Shown here: positions 34,757-44,782 of the stretch, piece by piece
Layout of the letters: every line of letters begins with the position of its first letter
Numbering within the stretch: position 1 is the stretch's first letter
The notes under the pieces: generated by a model
Seen by the model: the letters and a program-made list of their open reading frames with translations, nothing else
The model's database searches: none
What the model was told of the DNA's origin: nothing
Assembly (NCBI GenBank): GCA_046327745.1
Contig: JAXLXV010000017.1
Coordinates: forward strand, 1-64,000
Direction: 5' to 3'
DNA from: JABAQJ01 sp046327745
Lineage (GTDB): Bacteria > Gemmatimonadota > Gemmatimonadetes > Gemmatimonadales > Gemmatimonadaceae
Length of the DNA: 64,000 nucleotides
Position numbers and translations under genes: made by a program

Positions 34757-37360
34757 TCACACCTTGCGGCCCGTGCCGCGAACAATGCCCTCGACGTGGC
34801 GTTCACGGTGGAAGTAGCGCTGCGCCACCCGTTGTAGGTCCTCCGGCGTCTGGGCCCAGACGCGATCGTCGTACCGCTGCAGCTCCTCCAGTCCCTCACC
34901 AAAAAGCCAGGCATCCACCATCTCGGCCAGCTGCGTGCCACCATGCTGCTGGGCAATGGCGTGGGTACCGCTCACATAGCGCTGCGCGCGATCCAGTTCT
35001 TCGGCCGTGACGGGGGACTCCACGAGCTTTTCGAATTCGCGGAGCAATCCCTCGCGTGCCACGTCCTCCTTCTCCGGCGACGTCGCGATGTATGCGGAGA
35101 AGAGACCGGCCGCGACGCGCTCCGTCGGCGAGGCGTGCACCGTGTAGCATAACGACTGTCGATCTCGCAGTTGATCGAAGAACCGGCCCCCTAGGCCGCT
35201 CGTCACCGCCGCAATCAAACGCGCGGCAAAGCGAGTTGGGTCTCGATGCGAAGGCCCGGGGAACAGAAGGGCGAGCGCCGACTGCGCCTTGTCGCGCGTC
35301 TCGACCTGAACGAGCGGTTCGTCGGGCCACTCCGGTCGCAGAATCTCCGGTGGATCCGTCAGGCGCAGTGCTCCAAAACGACTCACGGCTTCGGCGGCCA
35401 GCACGTCAGGGTCGCCATCGGCCACCACGCCGACCACCCACGCCGCAGGTCGCTCGCGCAGCCACGCCACCACGTCCGACGCACTGATCGCTCGAACGCT
35501 GTCTTCGGACCCTATCGTCCCCCGCGCGTAGGGATGCGTACCAAAGGCGGCCTGGGTCGCCAAACGCACGGGATAGCGGAACATGTCGTCGCGCAGCTGC
35601 GCCAGCTGCGACAACATGATCGTTCGCTCCGTCTCGATGTCGGCAGCATCCAGACGCGGCGCCTGCACGACGTCCGCGAGCAGCTCAATCGCCAAGGCGA
35701 TGCGGGGCGTAGGTACGGACAGCGTGAAGCCCAACCCATCACTCGAGACGGAGGGACTAATGCTGCCCCCTAGTAGTTCCGACGCCTCGGCGACCTGGGC
35801 CGCTGAGCGACGCTCGGTCCCCTTCAGGGCCACGCGACCGCTCAGCGTGGCCACACCGGCCACGCGAGCCGGCTCGGCAGCTGCACCACCCAACGCGAAT
35901 ACGCCGACGTGCGACACGGCGGCGCCCGGCTTCACCCGCACCAGGATGGGGAGTCCGGTCCCCTCGTGCCGATAGACTCGCACCGCGCCCACCACCTGCG
36001 TGGGTGGGGTCGGTCGCACCTGGACGGCTGGCGCGTCAATCGTCAGGCTCCACGCACCCGAGGGCGCGACCGTCGTTGTTGGCAGCAAGGAGCGCGCTTC
36101 TTCTGCGGTGGAGGCGACGGGCGCGCTGGTCCGCGGCCGGTGGACCAACATGCCGGCGTCGTCCGCAACCAAGTGCGTCCGCACGGCTTCCCGCAGCTCC
36201 GTCGCGGTCACACGCATGGATCGATCGAAATACTCATCCGCCAGCTCCCACCCACCCAAACTCTCCCATTCGGCCAGTACATTGGCCTGGCCATCCATGG
36301 TTTCCAGGCGGCGCAACCAGCGGGATTCGTGCACACGACGCGCGCGTTCGAGTTCCCCAGCGGGAATCGGCTCTTGTTGCAGTCGCGTCACTTCGTTCCA
36401 CATGGCGGCGGCCGCCTGTCCCGTCCGCGCCGGATCGCCTTCGGCGTGGAGCACGAAGACGCCGAGTTCAGTGGGCGTGTAGTTGTAGGCGGAGACAGAG
36501 GCCGCGAGTTCTCGTTCGCGCACCGCGCGGTACAGTCGCGAGGCCCGACCGGTCCCCAACACCAGTGCCGCCATGTCGAGCGCCGGCGTATCGGCGTGTC
36601 GCGTGCCCGGCGTTCTCCACCCGAAGGCGATCTCGGCTTGGGCGATGTCGCTGGCCAGTTCGCGATATCGAAATCCAGGCGGCGATGTCTCGTGAGGTCC
36701 CACCGAACGTTGCGGTTCGCCGGCCGGTAGCTGTCCGTACAGGCGCTCGACGTCCTTGAGTACGACGTCGAGGTCCAGGTCGCCGACGATCGAAAGCACC
36801 GTCGTGGACGGGCGATAGAGATTTCGATAGAAGTGCAGCAGGTGGTCGCGCGTGAGCTGACGCAGGCCGTCCTCGCGCCCGATCCTCCACCGCCGGATGC
36901 GGTGCACGTCGTGAAGCAGCTCAAACAACGTCTCCGTGGTCACCGCCTCTGGCGTGTCGGCCTTACGTTTGGCCTCCTCGATGATTACCTCGAGTTCGCG
37001 TGCCAGTTCGCCAGCGTCGATGCTGGAGTTGGCATAGGCGTCCGCCTGCACCTCCAACGCACGAGCAAAGCCTTCCGACGGAACAACGGCGTAGTACGAC
37101 GTGTGGTCGTAGATGGTGCCGGCGTTCAGGTACCCGCCCTGCGCCTTGGTCTCGCGCGCAATCTCTCCGACGGCACGTGAGGGCGTGCCCTTGAAGTACA
37201 TGTGCTCCAGCACATGGGCGATCCCGACGATGTCGTCGGTCTCGTCGAAATATCCCGCCCTGACGTACGTGACGACGGCGGCGACCGGAGCCGACGGGTC
37301 GTGTCGAAGCAGGACGGTCAGTCCGTTCGCCAGACGATGGCGGACAACGTCGCGGAACAC
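34757..37360 (-). CDS. M16-family zinc metallopeptidase (double domain)
   Basis: 867 aa from a GTG. It has two M16 repeats, the layout of pitrilysin/insulinase-type enzymes. The inverted zinc motif HVLEH is at residues 49-53 in the first half (GIAHVLEHMYFKGT), with the additional Glu in EVIIEEAKRKAD further on. The second half lacks the HxxEH motif but keeps the fold, with TLSVPTPRIALAIELLAD and the R/Y-containing LCYTVHASP segment. No signal peptide is visible. Such enzymes degrade short peptides. It follows two TPR genes, 34 nt downstream of the last. Confidence 0.93.
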   Translation of the reverse strand: MFRDVVRHRLANGLTVLLRHDPSAPVAAVVTYVRAGYFDETDDIVGIAHVLEHMYFKGTPSRAVGEIARETKAQGGYLNAGTIYDHTSYYAVVPSEGFARALEVQADAYANSSIDAGELARELEVIIEEAKRKADTPEAVTTETLFELLHDVHRIRRWRIGREDGLRQLTRDHLLHFYRNLYRPSTTVLSIVGDLDLDVVLKDVERLYGQLPAGEPQRSVGPHETSPPGFRYRELASDIAQAEIAFGWRTPGTRHADTPALDMAALVLGTGRASRLYRAVRERELAASVSAYNYTPTELGVFVLHAEGDPARTGQAAAAMWNEVTRLQQEPIPAGELERARRVHESRWLRRLETMDGQANVLAEWESLGGWELADEYFDRSMRVTATELREAVRTHLVADDAGMLVHRPRTSAPVASTAEEARSLLPTTTVAPSGAWSLTIDAPAVQVRPTPPTQVVGAVRVYRHEGTGLPILVRVKPGAAVSHVGVFALGGAAAEPARVAGVATLSGRVALKGTERRSAAQVAEASELLGGSISPSVSSDGLGFTLSVPTPRIALAIELLADVVQAPRLDAADIETERTIMLSQLAQLRDDMFRYPVRLATQAAFGTHPYARGTIGSEDSVRAISASDVVAWLRERPAAWVVGVVADGDPDVLAAEAVSRFGALRLTDPPEILRPEWPDEPLVQVETRDKAQSALALLFPGPSHRDPTRFAARLIAAVTSGLGGRFFDQLRDRQSLCYTVHASPTERVAAGLFSAYIATSPEKEDVAREGLLREFEKLVESPVTAEELDRAQRYVSGTHAIAQQHGGTQLAEMVDAWLFGEGLEELQRYDDRVWAQTPEDLQRVAQRYFHRERHVEGIVRGTGRKV

Positions 37361-37394
37361 GTTGGGTGGAAGGGCGAGGGACCGGGACGTGCGC

Positions 37395-38402
37395 CTAACG
37401 CGGCGCGGGCAAGACGGCTTGCGGTGGTGGTGTCAGGCAGCTGGACCAGGCCCCCGGACCCGCGCGTTGGGCGAACCGCTGGGCCTCGTCAAAACGCCCC
37501 AACCGCGCCAAGGCACACCCCAGGAACCCCATAGCCAGCTTGTCGTCGGGGTCCACACTCAGGGCACGCACGTAAAAGGCCCGCGCCAGGTCGAAGTTGC
37601 CGCGCGCCAGCAGGTACGATCCCATCTCCCGGAGCGCCAGGGGGTTGCTCGGTTCGAGCTCGATGGCCCGCTTAAGCTCTATCGCGGCGCTCTCGAAGTT
37701 GCCGTCTTCCCGGTACATCCGGCCTGCATACACGTGCGGCGTGGCAAGGCGCGGGTCGCGTTCCACCGCCAGATCAAACTGGTGGCTTGCCTCGGTTCGC
37801 CGCCCCGCCGCGTAGGCTTCCACGCCTTTGCGAACGGCGGCTTGGGCGCTCATGGTGAACTGCCAGCCATAAAAGCCGGCGACCCCCAGCAACACCACCG
37901 CCAGCAACGACACCAGCACCCGACCGAGCAAGTTCCGTTTCGGAGGAGGCACCACCTCATCGCGCGTCGACGCGGGCGTTGACCCCGGCGTAGACTGCGC
38001 TTCATTGCGCGTCGGCGTCTGGATGGGAGCGGAGTGAATCGTCGATTGGGTGAGTACCGACTCCATTTGGTGGAATCCGACGCGCGCGTTCTGGATGTCC
38101 ACGCTCTCCGGCGCATAGCTGGTTTCGCGCGCTCGCTCGCACGACGCAGAAAACTCGATTAGGGCGTGAGCCTGATCGAGTGTCAGCAGGTCACGCTGGC
38201 GCGCTTCGCGAATAAGCGACTGGCCTGACAGCATGGGAGCGCCCACCAGCGCCCGCAACGCGCGCTCGACACCTTCCCATGCCTCCAAGAGGTCCGCCGC
38301 CAAGTCATCGGCGCTGCGCGATTCGTCCAGGCGCGCCATAGCTGGACGGGCAGCATCCAGCGCGGATTGTGCCACACGCTGCCCTCCGGCCGAACCGATC
38401 AC
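37395..38402 (-). CDS. Membrane-anchored TPR protein
   Basis: 335 aa. An N-terminal helical cytoplasmic region, a Pro/Ser/Thr-rich linker, one membrane helix around 178-196 (LGRVLVSLLAVVLLGVAGFY), then at least three TPR units (AAVRKGVEAYAAGRRTEASH, TPHVYAGRMYREDGNFESAA, PLALREMGSYLLARGNFDLA). The tail is Pro-rich. Its start overlaps the end of the upstream TPR gene by 4 nt and its stop lies in a CGTTAGGC octamer. Confidence 0.8.
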   Translation of the reverse strand: MIGSAGGQRVAQSALDAARPAMARLDESRSADDLAADLLEAWEGVERALRALVGAPMLSGQSLIREARQRDLLTLDQAHALIEFSASCERARETSYAPESVDIQNARVGFHQMESVLTQSTIHSAPIQTPTRNEAQSTPGSTPASTRDEVVPPPKRNLLGRVLVSLLAVVLLGVAGFYGWQFTMSAQAAVRKGVEAYAAGRRTEASHQFDLAVERDPRLATPHVYAGRMYREDGNFESAAIELKRAIELEPSNPLALREMGSYLLARGNFDLARAFYVRALSVDPDDKLAMGFLGCALARLGRFDEAQRFAQRAGPGAWSSCLTPPPQAVLPAPR

Positions 38403-39496
38403 TTCAGGATGCGGAGCAATCCAGCGTCGGCGCTGCCCCGAATGAAGCTCTCGGCATCATTCGTGGGGATGAGGATGCCAGTCAGCGAAAAGCCTCGGCG
38501 CGCCTCATTCAGCATATAGTCCTGCACGGACCGGCCAGCAAACGTCATGTTCGCATCGCGCATCTTCTCGACGATGTCGCCCCACGTCCCCTCGTACGGC
38601 CGCCCCTCGCGGGTCATCACGCGGTGCGTGAGCGCGTCGCGACGCGTATCGGCCAACCCCGAGAGCATGCTGCCAAAGAGCTCCAACTGGTTCCGCGCTT
38701 CGTTCTGTGCTTCCTCGGCCGCCCGCTGTTCAATCTCGGCGAGCATCTCGTCAATGTCGTCAGGCTCACCCGCAAGCTCGCCTAGGCGACGCTCCCACGT
38801 CTTCAGTTCCGGTGAGTCGTCGGAGAGGCGGTGGATGGTCTTCTTCAGCTCCATCAAGCGCCAGATCCCCAACTCGTCCCAGTGATCCTCGGGCGATGAG
38901 CGGTCGAGATGATACAGCGCGGCTTCGTATTCTCCACGATCGTACAGGATGTTCCCGAGATAAATCCGCGCCTCGGCATGGTCGCTGTCCAACTGCAGTG
39001 CGCGCCGGAGTGTGGCGATCGCGGCGTCATCCTCGCCCAGGCGATGGAGCGAGTAGCCCACCAGTGACACCGCCTCCGCCGAGTCTGGGGAAAGACGAGC
39101 GGCGATGTCGAAATACTCCTTGGCGTCACTCACGAGGCCATCGCGGAACAGGGCGCGGCCGATCTGGAGCATCAACTCGACATCGTCTTCGTAGCCGAGT
39201 TCCAGCACCCTGCGAAAGGACTTTAGTGCGGCCTTCTCCATCCCGAACTTGAGCAGCGTTTCACCGAGTCCGGCGAGCGCATCTTCGTGCTCATGATCGA
39301 GGATCAGGGCTTCCTCAAAGCTCCGCCGCGCCCACGCGAACTCTTCGCGCGCCAGGCGGGCGTAACCAACTCCGATGTGCAGTTCGACGGCGTGCGGGTA
39401 GAGGGCGAGCCCTTCATTCAAAATCTGCAGCGCTTCGTCATACTGCCCTTCGTTGTAGAGCTGATGTGCGCGTTCGTCGTACTCTTCTGAGCTCAT
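38399..39496 (-). CDS. TPR-repeat protein with C-terminal helical domain
   Basis: 365 aa from ATG 39496 (MSSEEYDERAHQLYNEGQY); an in-frame start further upstream adds residues of no clear merit. About six TPR units run through residues 1-200, for example ARLAREEFAWARRSFEEALI and AEARIYLGNILYDRGEYEAA. An acidic linker follows, and then a predicted globular end (TWGDIVEKMRDANMTFAGR, FIRGSADAGLLRI). No enzymatic motif. Probably a scaffold acting with the membrane TPR protein encoded next. Confidence 0.82.
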   Translation of the reverse strand: MSSEEYDERAHQLYNEGQYDEALQILNEGLALYPHAVELHIGVGYARLAREEFAWARRSFEEALILDHEHEDALAGLGETLLKFGMEKAALKSFRRVLELGYEDDVELMLQIGRALFRDGLVSDAKEYFDIAARLSPDSAEAVSLVGYSLHRLGEDDAAIATLRRALQLDSDHAEARIYLGNILYDRGEYEAALYHLDRSSPEDHWDELGIWRLMELKKTIHRLSDDSPELKTWERRLGELAGEPDDIDEMLAEIEQRAAEEAQNEARNQLELFGSMLSGLADTRRDALTHRVMTREGRPYEGTWGDIVEKMRDANMTFAGRSVQDYMLNEARRGFSLTGILIPTNDAESFIRGSADAGLLRILK

Positions 39497-39665
39497 GAAG
39501 GGCGCCGGCATCTCTCGAAGTTCCTCCAGTTCGAGCGTGCTTGCCAATAGTACGTCCCCGCCCGGCGAAAGTTCAACCCACAAGACGGTTACTCCAGTCG
39601 GCTCACAGCACTCTCAACGATACAGACGCCTGACGACCGACCAGAGGAACAACGCTCGCCCGATG

Positions 39666-40574
39666 TCAAAGGTGAGTGCCGCCTAACTCGGTGGCGATTT
39701 CCCCGGCCAGCCGCGCGTTCGCTTCCAGAAGCGACAGATTGACCGAGAGCGAGCGTCCGGAAGTGGACGTTTCGACCGCCGCCAGCAGGAACGGCGTCAG
39801 TGCCGCGCCCCGAATCCCTGCATGGCGCGCGTGCTCAGTCGCCACCTCAATCGCCTGTTCAACCTCACGTCGACCAAGGGCCGTCGTTGCGGGTGGCGGC
39901 TGCACCACGAGAAGAGCCGCGGGGTGTCCCACGTCACGCTGACGCCGAAACGTCGCGACAATTTCTCCGACGCTCTCGCAGCGATTCGGCAGTGAAATGC
40001 CGGTTTCCGCGTAGTGAAAGCCGGGCCACTCGCTGGTGCGAAATCCGACGACCGCGACTCCCAGCGACTCGAGCCGTTCAACCGTGGCCGGCAAGTCCAA
40101 GATCGACTTTGCCCCGGCGCAGACGACCACGGCGGAGGTACGTGACAGCTCCACCAGATCTGCCGACTCATCGAACGGCGGTTCTCGATGCACGCCACCG
40201 ATGCCGCCAGTGGCAAACACCTGCACGCCCGCGAGTCGACAGAGCGTCAGCGCCGCCGCTACGGTGGTGGCGCCATCACCGCCGCGGGCCATGACCACAC
40301 CCAGGTCCCTCGACGAGACCTTGGAGACACCTTGGCGCGCGAGAAAGCGGGCCAGCTCGTCTCCCGTTAGGCCCAACGAAGGTGTTCCAGCGATGACCGC
40401 CGTGAAGGCCGGTCTGGCACCGACGGATTCGACGGCGCCGAGCATACGGCGCGCTGCATCCTGATTCGCGGGTATCGGAAGCCCTTGGGCCAGAACCGAA
40501 GTTTCCAGCGCCACGATGGGGAGCCCATGGGCCAAGGCGTCTTGTATCTCCGGCACCAGTCGAATCACCGGCAC
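39666..40574 (-). CDS. psuG: Pseudouridine-5'-phosphate glycosidase
   Basis: 302 aa, the family's normal length. The enzyme reversibly splits pseudouridine 5'-phosphate to uracil and ribose 5-phosphate. Diagnostic segments: IVALETSVLAQGLPIPAN with the conserved Glu, AVIAGTPSLGLTGDE, SRDLGVVMARGGDGATTVAA with the metal/phosphate-binding Asp and Arg, ATGGIGGVHRE and GFRTSEWPGFHYAETG. No psuK kinase gene is adjacent, so pseudouridine must be phosphorylated elsewhere. Lies downstream of a kynureninase-like gene and a small gene on the same strand. Confidence 0.95.
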   Translation of the reverse strand: MPVIRLVPEIQDALAHGLPIVALETSVLAQGLPIPANQDAARRMLGAVESVGARPAFTAVIAGTPSLGLTGDELARFLARQGVSKVSSRDLGVVMARGGDGATTVAAALTLCRLAGVQVFATGGIGGVHREPPFDESADLVELSRTSAVVVCAGAKSILDLPATVERLESLGVAVVGFRTSEWPGFHYAETGISLPNRCESVGEIVATFRRQRDVGHPAALLVVQPPPATTALGRREVEQAIEVATEHARHAGIRGAALTPFLLAAVETSTSGRSLSVNLSLLEANARLAGEIATELGGTHL

Positions 40575-40620
40575 ACCCGCACCTCACCGATCGTCCGAAA
40601 CACGACCGCGAGGTTCCGCG

Positions 40621-40854
40621 TCACGCCGTTTCGTTTTCGAACTGCTCCGCAAGCCACGTGTCGACCTTCTCTCTCTCACCGGAGGTGTGGTCCCACACCG
40701 CGAGGATTTTGATGCGCTCTCCGGCCCACGCGTCAAACCCCTTGCGCGTTCCCTTGCCGACTTCGATCTCGTGACCGTCCTCGAATCGAAGAATGACATT
40801 CGGGTACTGTGTATTCTGATACTGCTTCCGAAGCTTCTGCGGGTGCGCTGGCAT
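40621..40854 (-). CDS. Small basic hypothetical protein
   Basis: 77 aa from ATG 40854, encoded between psuG and the kynureninase-like gene with gaps of 46 and 41 nt. Mixed charge, with strands and a Trp-rich core (VILRFEDGHEIEVGKGTRKG, ILAVWDHTSGEREKVDTW). No family recognised. The tidy spacing in a same-strand run supports it as a gene. Confidence 0.65.
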   Translation of the reverse strand: MPAHPQKLRKQYQNTQYPNVILRFEDGHEIEVGKGTRKGFDAWAGERIKILAVWDHTSGEREKVDTWLAEQFENETA

Positions 40855-40895
40855 CTTTCAGTCCTTTGGTGGGAGGATCGGACAAGGCTGCGATG

Positions 40896-42086
40896 TTAGG
40901 TGACGACTTGGCGTTGGCCACTGAACGCGCGCCACTTGTCGTCAGCGAGCGCCTCGTCGATAGCGGCGACCGCGACGTCAAGTTCGTCATCGCGCGTGTA
41001 AAAGTGGGGCGCAACCCGAATCCCGGCACCGGGCCGATAGTCGATCACGATATTCCGGTCGAGAAGATACTGCGCCACTTCGTACCCATGGGGAACATCG
41101 AACGCCACGGTACCGCCGCGGCGCGCTGGATCGCGTGGCGCGTGCACAGGAAAGCCGCGTTCATCGGCCAGCTCAATCAGTCGTGTCGTTTGGCGAATGC
41201 TCTTGGCCCGGATGGCATCGATGCCCGCCCGCTTCAACACCCGCGGACCCTCAATCGCAGCGTACAGTGCGGGAATCACTGGCGTCCCGCCTAACCAGCG
41301 ATAGGCCGTCGGCGCATACTCCATCTCGCCTTCGAACCCAAACGGACGGGCATGCGCTTGCCACCCCGTCAGCGAGGGAGCGAAGCGTTCCGTCATTTCG
41401 GGCGACGCATACAGGAAGCAACCACCGGGCCCACCGCACAGCCACTTCAGCACGCCCCCAGTGAGGAAGTCGGCGCCGATCGCCTTCACGTCCACGGGCA
41501 TCACGCCCACGGAGTGAAAGGCGTCCAAAGACACGAGCGCTCCCATGCGATGGGCATGGGCGCAGATCGCCGCCACATCCATGATGTACGCCGACTTAAA
41601 CAGCACATGTGAGATCGCGACGAGCGCCGTTCGTTCGTCGATTGCCTCAAGCAATCGCTCGACATTCACCGACAGACCGTCCTCGCTCGGTACCACAACA
41701 ATCTCTGCGCCCAACCGAGTGGCTAGCCGGTCGAAGACGTAGCGCACCGAGGGAAAGTCCTGATCGGTCATCACGATCCGGTTGCGGGGCGCGCGATACT
41801 CCAACGCCGAGAACACCGTCGCTTGCCCGAGCGACACGTTCGGCACCATGACCACTTCGCCCGTGCCGGCTCCGAGCAGCGGAGCGATCTCGTCGCCGAC
41901 CTCGACCGGCATCTGCCACCAGCCCTTGCCCCACGCCCGCACGCCCAGCTCCGCCCATGCATCGACGTATTCGGCGAGCCGGTCGGGCACGGTCCTGGGC
42001 ATGGCACCTAACGAATTGGAAACGAGATAGGTGCTGTGCGCGAGAATCGGGAACTCAGGACGAAACGAGAGGAGGGTATCGGACAC
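40896..42086 (-). CDS. Class V aminotransferase-fold PLP enzyme, kynureninase-like
   Basis: 396 aa fold-type-I PLP enzyme. HSTYLVSNSLGAMP near residue 17-30 resembles the kynureninase opening (Y-L-x-x-N-S-L-G). The PLP-binding Asp is in VSLDAFHSVGV and the Schiff-base Lys is Lys214 in TGGVLKWLCGGPGG, close to the kynureninase motif. GWQAHARPFGFEGEMEYAPT and the GGTP..PALYAA region fit as well. It may cleave kynurenine or act as a cysteine desulfurase/transaminase; the reaction is not certain. No other tryptophan-degradation genes lie nearby. Confidence 0.85.
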   Translation of the reverse strand: MSDTLLSFRPEFPILAHSTYLVSNSLGAMPRTVPDRLAEYVDAWAELGVRAWGKGWWQMPVEVGDEIAPLLGAGTGEVVMVPNVSLGQATVFSALEYRAPRNRIVMTDQDFPSVRYVFDRLATRLGAEIVVVPSEDGLSVNVERLLEAIDERTALVAISHVLFKSAYIMDVAAICAHAHRMGALVSLDAFHSVGVMPVDVKAIGADFLTGGVLKWLCGGPGGCFLYASPEMTERFAPSLTGWQAHARPFGFEGEMEYAPTAYRWLGGTPVIPALYAAIEGPRVLKRAGIDAIRAKSIRQTTRLIELADERGFPVHAPRDPARRGGTVAFDVPHGYEVAQYLLDRNIVIDYRPGAGIRVAPHFYTRDDELDVAVAAIDEALADDKWRAFSGQRQVVT

Positions 42087-42371
42087 GGGCGGGGATCAGA
42101 CGTCGAGGTCGGGACGCTCTGCGGGACGGCGAGATCGCGCTGGTGGTCGGCGCACTGCGCAAGGTAACCGGTCCGCGGCCGTTGCGCCGCGTAGCCGACC
42201 GCATCGGCCTGTGTCGTCCCCGGTGGCCAACGCAGTGCACCATGGCCAACGTGACCGGGGTGATGCGGGCCGAGCGGCACCCGGCTCCGCGCGTCAGCCG
42301 GTCGAGGCCTTGCCTGCGTAGACACTTTCCGGCCGCCCGCGCAGATTGCAGCACCTGCCCGCGACGCACGC

Positions 42372-43181
42372 ATGCCTAACGCACAATCGTCCTTGCTCCC
42401 GACCGAGTACCGTGAGTGGGCCCCGCCGCCTGTGCTGGCGCACGCCGTCACGTGCGTCTGGACGCGTGGAACCCAAGCACCGGGATCCACCGGGCCACGG
42501 ACGGTCCTTCCGGACAACAGCGTGGACCTGCTGTGGCGCTTTGACGAGGACGGGACCTTGCACGACGCGGCAGTGATCGGTCCTATGTCGCGACCGCTCA
42601 CGATTCCCGATGACCACGACACGCAATACGTCGGCGTGCGGTTCAAACCGGGATATGCAGCGGTCGTCTTGCAACAGGAGGTCGGCGAACTCCGCGACGC
42701 GCGGGTGGACCTCGACACCCTACTCCCCGGCGCGCAGCACTGGCTCGAGGGTCCCGGCGGCCTGGACGTGCGTGCGGTGGGCGATCGCCTGCAGCGAACG
42801 TTAGGCAGGTCGGTGCCCGACGCGCTCCCGCCCACGGCCATACAGCATGCGCTCGAGGTCGTTCATCAGACGCGCGGCGCGGTGCCCGTCGAGTCGTTGG
42901 CCCAGACCGTTGGAGTGACCCGACAGCACCTCGCTCGGCTGTTCGAGACGCACATCGGCCTTCGGCCCAAACTGGTCGCGCGTGTCCTACGGCTTCAACA
43001 CGTCATGACCCTCGCCGCCCGAGCGGCGCGCGTTGCCTCCGCCCGCGCGACGGGACAGGCCGCTCGCGTGTCGTGGAGTGCGCTGGCGCTGGAGGCGGGG
43101 TACACTGACCAGCCGCACTTGATCGCGGACTTCATTTCGCTCGCTGGTGTCACGCCTTCGCAGTGGCTGGCTGAGCGCTGA
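42372..43181 (+). CDS. AraC-family transcriptional regulator
   Basis: 269 aa. The N-terminal half is a cupin-like ligand domain (LLPTEYREWAPPPVLAHAVTCVW, VGVRFKPGYAAVVL); the C-terminal half holds the AraC HTH pair: VESLAQTVGVTRQHLARLFE and WSALALEAGYTDQPHLIADF, ending LAGVTPSQWL. The start codon ATG is joined to a GCCTAACG octamer at 42374. Divergent from the kynureninase-like gene over a 285-bp gap, so it may control that gene. Confidence 0.92.
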   Translation: MPNAQSSLLPTEYREWAPPPVLAHAVTCVWTRGTQAPGSTGPRTVLPDNSVDLLWRFDEDGTLHDAAVIGPMSRPLTIPDDHDTQYVGVRFKPGYAAVVLQQEVGELRDARVDLDTLLPGAQHWLEGPGGLDVRAVGDRLQRTLGRSVPDALPPTAIQHALEVVHQTRGAVPVESLAQTVGVTRQHLARLFETHIGLRPKLVARVLRLQHVMTLAARAARVASARATGQAARVSWSALALEAGYTDQPHLIADFISLAGVTPSQWLAER

Positions 43182-43287
43182 CGGATTCCATTTTTCCAAG
43201 ACACGACGAACACGGCCTGCTAAGATCGGTGTGTCCAACACACCTTCACGTTGCTGGCCCACCTTACGCGCCCAATCGAGCCCTCCC

Positions 43288-43674
43288 ATGCCGACGCCTT
43301 CCGTCTCGAAGCTCACCCCCGTTCTGGTCGTTACCGCGATTGAACCCAGCCTCGAGTTCTGGGAAAAGCGCCTTGGTTTCTCCCGAACCGTCGAAGTGCC
43401 GCACGAGAATGCCCTTGGATTCGTCATCCTGGTGAAGGACGGCGTGGAACTGATGTTCCAGTCGGCGGCCAGCGTACTGGCCGACTTGGGAAGTTCGGCC
43501 GGAGGAGAATCGGCCGCCCTGTTCATCGAAGTTGGTGATCTCGCGGCCATCGAGCAGGCGCTCGCCGGATATCCCCTCACCATGCCGCGACGCACGACCT
43601 TCTATGGCATGCACGAAATCGGAGTGAAGGAGCCCGGCGGCCACTTCGTCGTGTTCGCCCAACCGACGCAGTAA
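43288..43674 (+). CDS. VOC / glyoxalase-bleomycin-resistance family protein
   Basis: 128 aa from ATG 43288, chosen because the fold begins there (SKLTPVLVVTAIEPSLEFW). It has the paired beta-alpha-beta-beta-beta units: FWEKRLGFSRTVEVPHENAL and HEIGVKEPGGHFVVFAQ with the C-terminal Glu and Phe typical of the VOC fold. A metal-dependent lyase, dioxygenase or binding role is possible. Its stop is followed at once by a CGTTAGGC octamer. Confidence 0.85.
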   Translation: MPTPSVSKLTPVLVVTAIEPSLEFWEKRLGFSRTVEVPHENALGFVILVKDGVELMFQSAASVLADLGSSAGGESAALFIEVGDLAAIEQALAGYPLTMPRRTTFYGMHEIGVKEPGGHFVVFAQPTQ

Positions 43675-43843
43675 CGTTAGGCATTCACCCCGCGCCCGCC
43701 GGTCACCCAACCCCACCGGGTGCGGCGCGGCGGCGGTGCTTGTCCTGTGATCCGTCGCCCACGTGGTGACCCGATGCCACAGGTTGACGGGCCACGCAGC
43801 GAGCCTAGGTTCGTTCCATCGCTCGCGTGAGGGGGAGGTCGTC

Positions 43844-44782
43844 GTGGCATTCAAACCGCAGTCGCAAGCATGGCCAGGCCACGATGCCGTGTTGTTGGTT
43901 CACGGCATCGGTGAGGATCCCACCGCGCCGCGCAGCGAAGCGAATGAGGCACTCCGCAGCGCACTCGGTGACCGCGCCGATTCTTTCGCCATCTATGAAC
44001 TTCGGTACGACGGCATCAACGACTGGTTTGCCGAGAAGACGCAGCTGGCCGGCTTGGTGCCACAGCTCTTGGGGTTTCTGAAGGGCAAGTTCGGCGGTGA
44101 CCACCTCGGTGACACCGTGGCCGCGTTTGCCGGTGACGTGATCTGGCCCGTGTTGAGCCTGTCGGCGCGCGCTGCCTTGCGCGAGGCGTTCATTGTCCAG
44201 CTCAACAAGATGATCCAGGACGGCCCTCACGCCGCCACCCAACGAATTTCGATTGTCTGTCACAGCATGGGCTGCTTCCACACCTACGAAGCGATCCACG
44301 CGGCGTGTGGCGACATGTCGAACCTTATCGGACCGCAGGCCGGCGTGCGGTTGCAGAACGTGATCTTCATGGCGTCCCCCGTCCAGCTGATCAAGAGCGC
44401 CGTCAAGGAACTCGGCGTCGTGATTCCCAAACGCACGACGCTTGCCCTGAGCCGGTCTCTGTCCAAACCCGTGGCCGACCTTAACGGCGTCGAAGAACCG
44501 TACGTGCTGGGAAAATTCGTGTCGATCACTGGCGCCCTGGATCCCGTTGGCGGGCACCTGTTCCGTCAGAAGTTGGACTGGGCCTACATGGCGGTGCCCG
44601 GGCAAGACTCGCTGATCGATGACCAGCATGAAACGAACATCACCAGTCGCGAAGAGCTTATCGCCACGCTGAGCGCGTCGCTTCAAACACGTGAGCGCCC
44701 CAACATCACGCTGCAGAACCCGCACGATTGGGTGGCGTACATCGATCGACACCAGACGGACCTGCGCACATGGCTCACTTGA
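43844..44782 (+). CDS. Alpha/beta hydrolase with Ser elbow (lipase/esterase-like)
   Basis: 312 aa. Start set at GTG 43844 because GGGGGAGGT sits 5 nt upstream (43831-43839); an ATG 81 nt earlier lacks such a site. The fold signature HDAVLLVHGIGEDPTAP is the oxyanion region. The nucleophile elbow is VCHSMGCFHTYEA (C-H-S-M-G, Cys replacing the usual first Gly), with Asp in ALDPVGGHLF and His in LQNPHDWVAYID as candidate partners. Cytoplasmic, no signal peptide. Overlaps the next gene by 13 nt. Confidence 0.75.
   Translation: MAFKPQSQAWPGHDAVLLVHGIGEDPTAPRSEANEALRSALGDRADSFAIYELRYDGINDWFAEKTQLAGLVPQLLGFLKGKFGGDHLGDTVAAFAGDVIWPVLSLSARAALREAFIVQLNKMIQDGPHAATQRISIVCHSMGCFHTYEAIHAACGDMSNLIGPQAGVRLQNVIFMASPVQLIKSAVKELGVVIPKRTTLALSRSLSKPVADLNGVEEPYVLGKFVSITGALDPVGGHLFRQKLDWAYMAVPGQDSLIDDQHETNITSREELIATLSASLQTRERPNITLQNPHDWVAYIDRHQTDLRTWLT

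Noticed and set aside
34896..36890. Several long frames antisense or out of phase with the M16 peptidase
   Set aside because: High-G+C shadow frames; the M16 frame has the HxxEH motif and full length.
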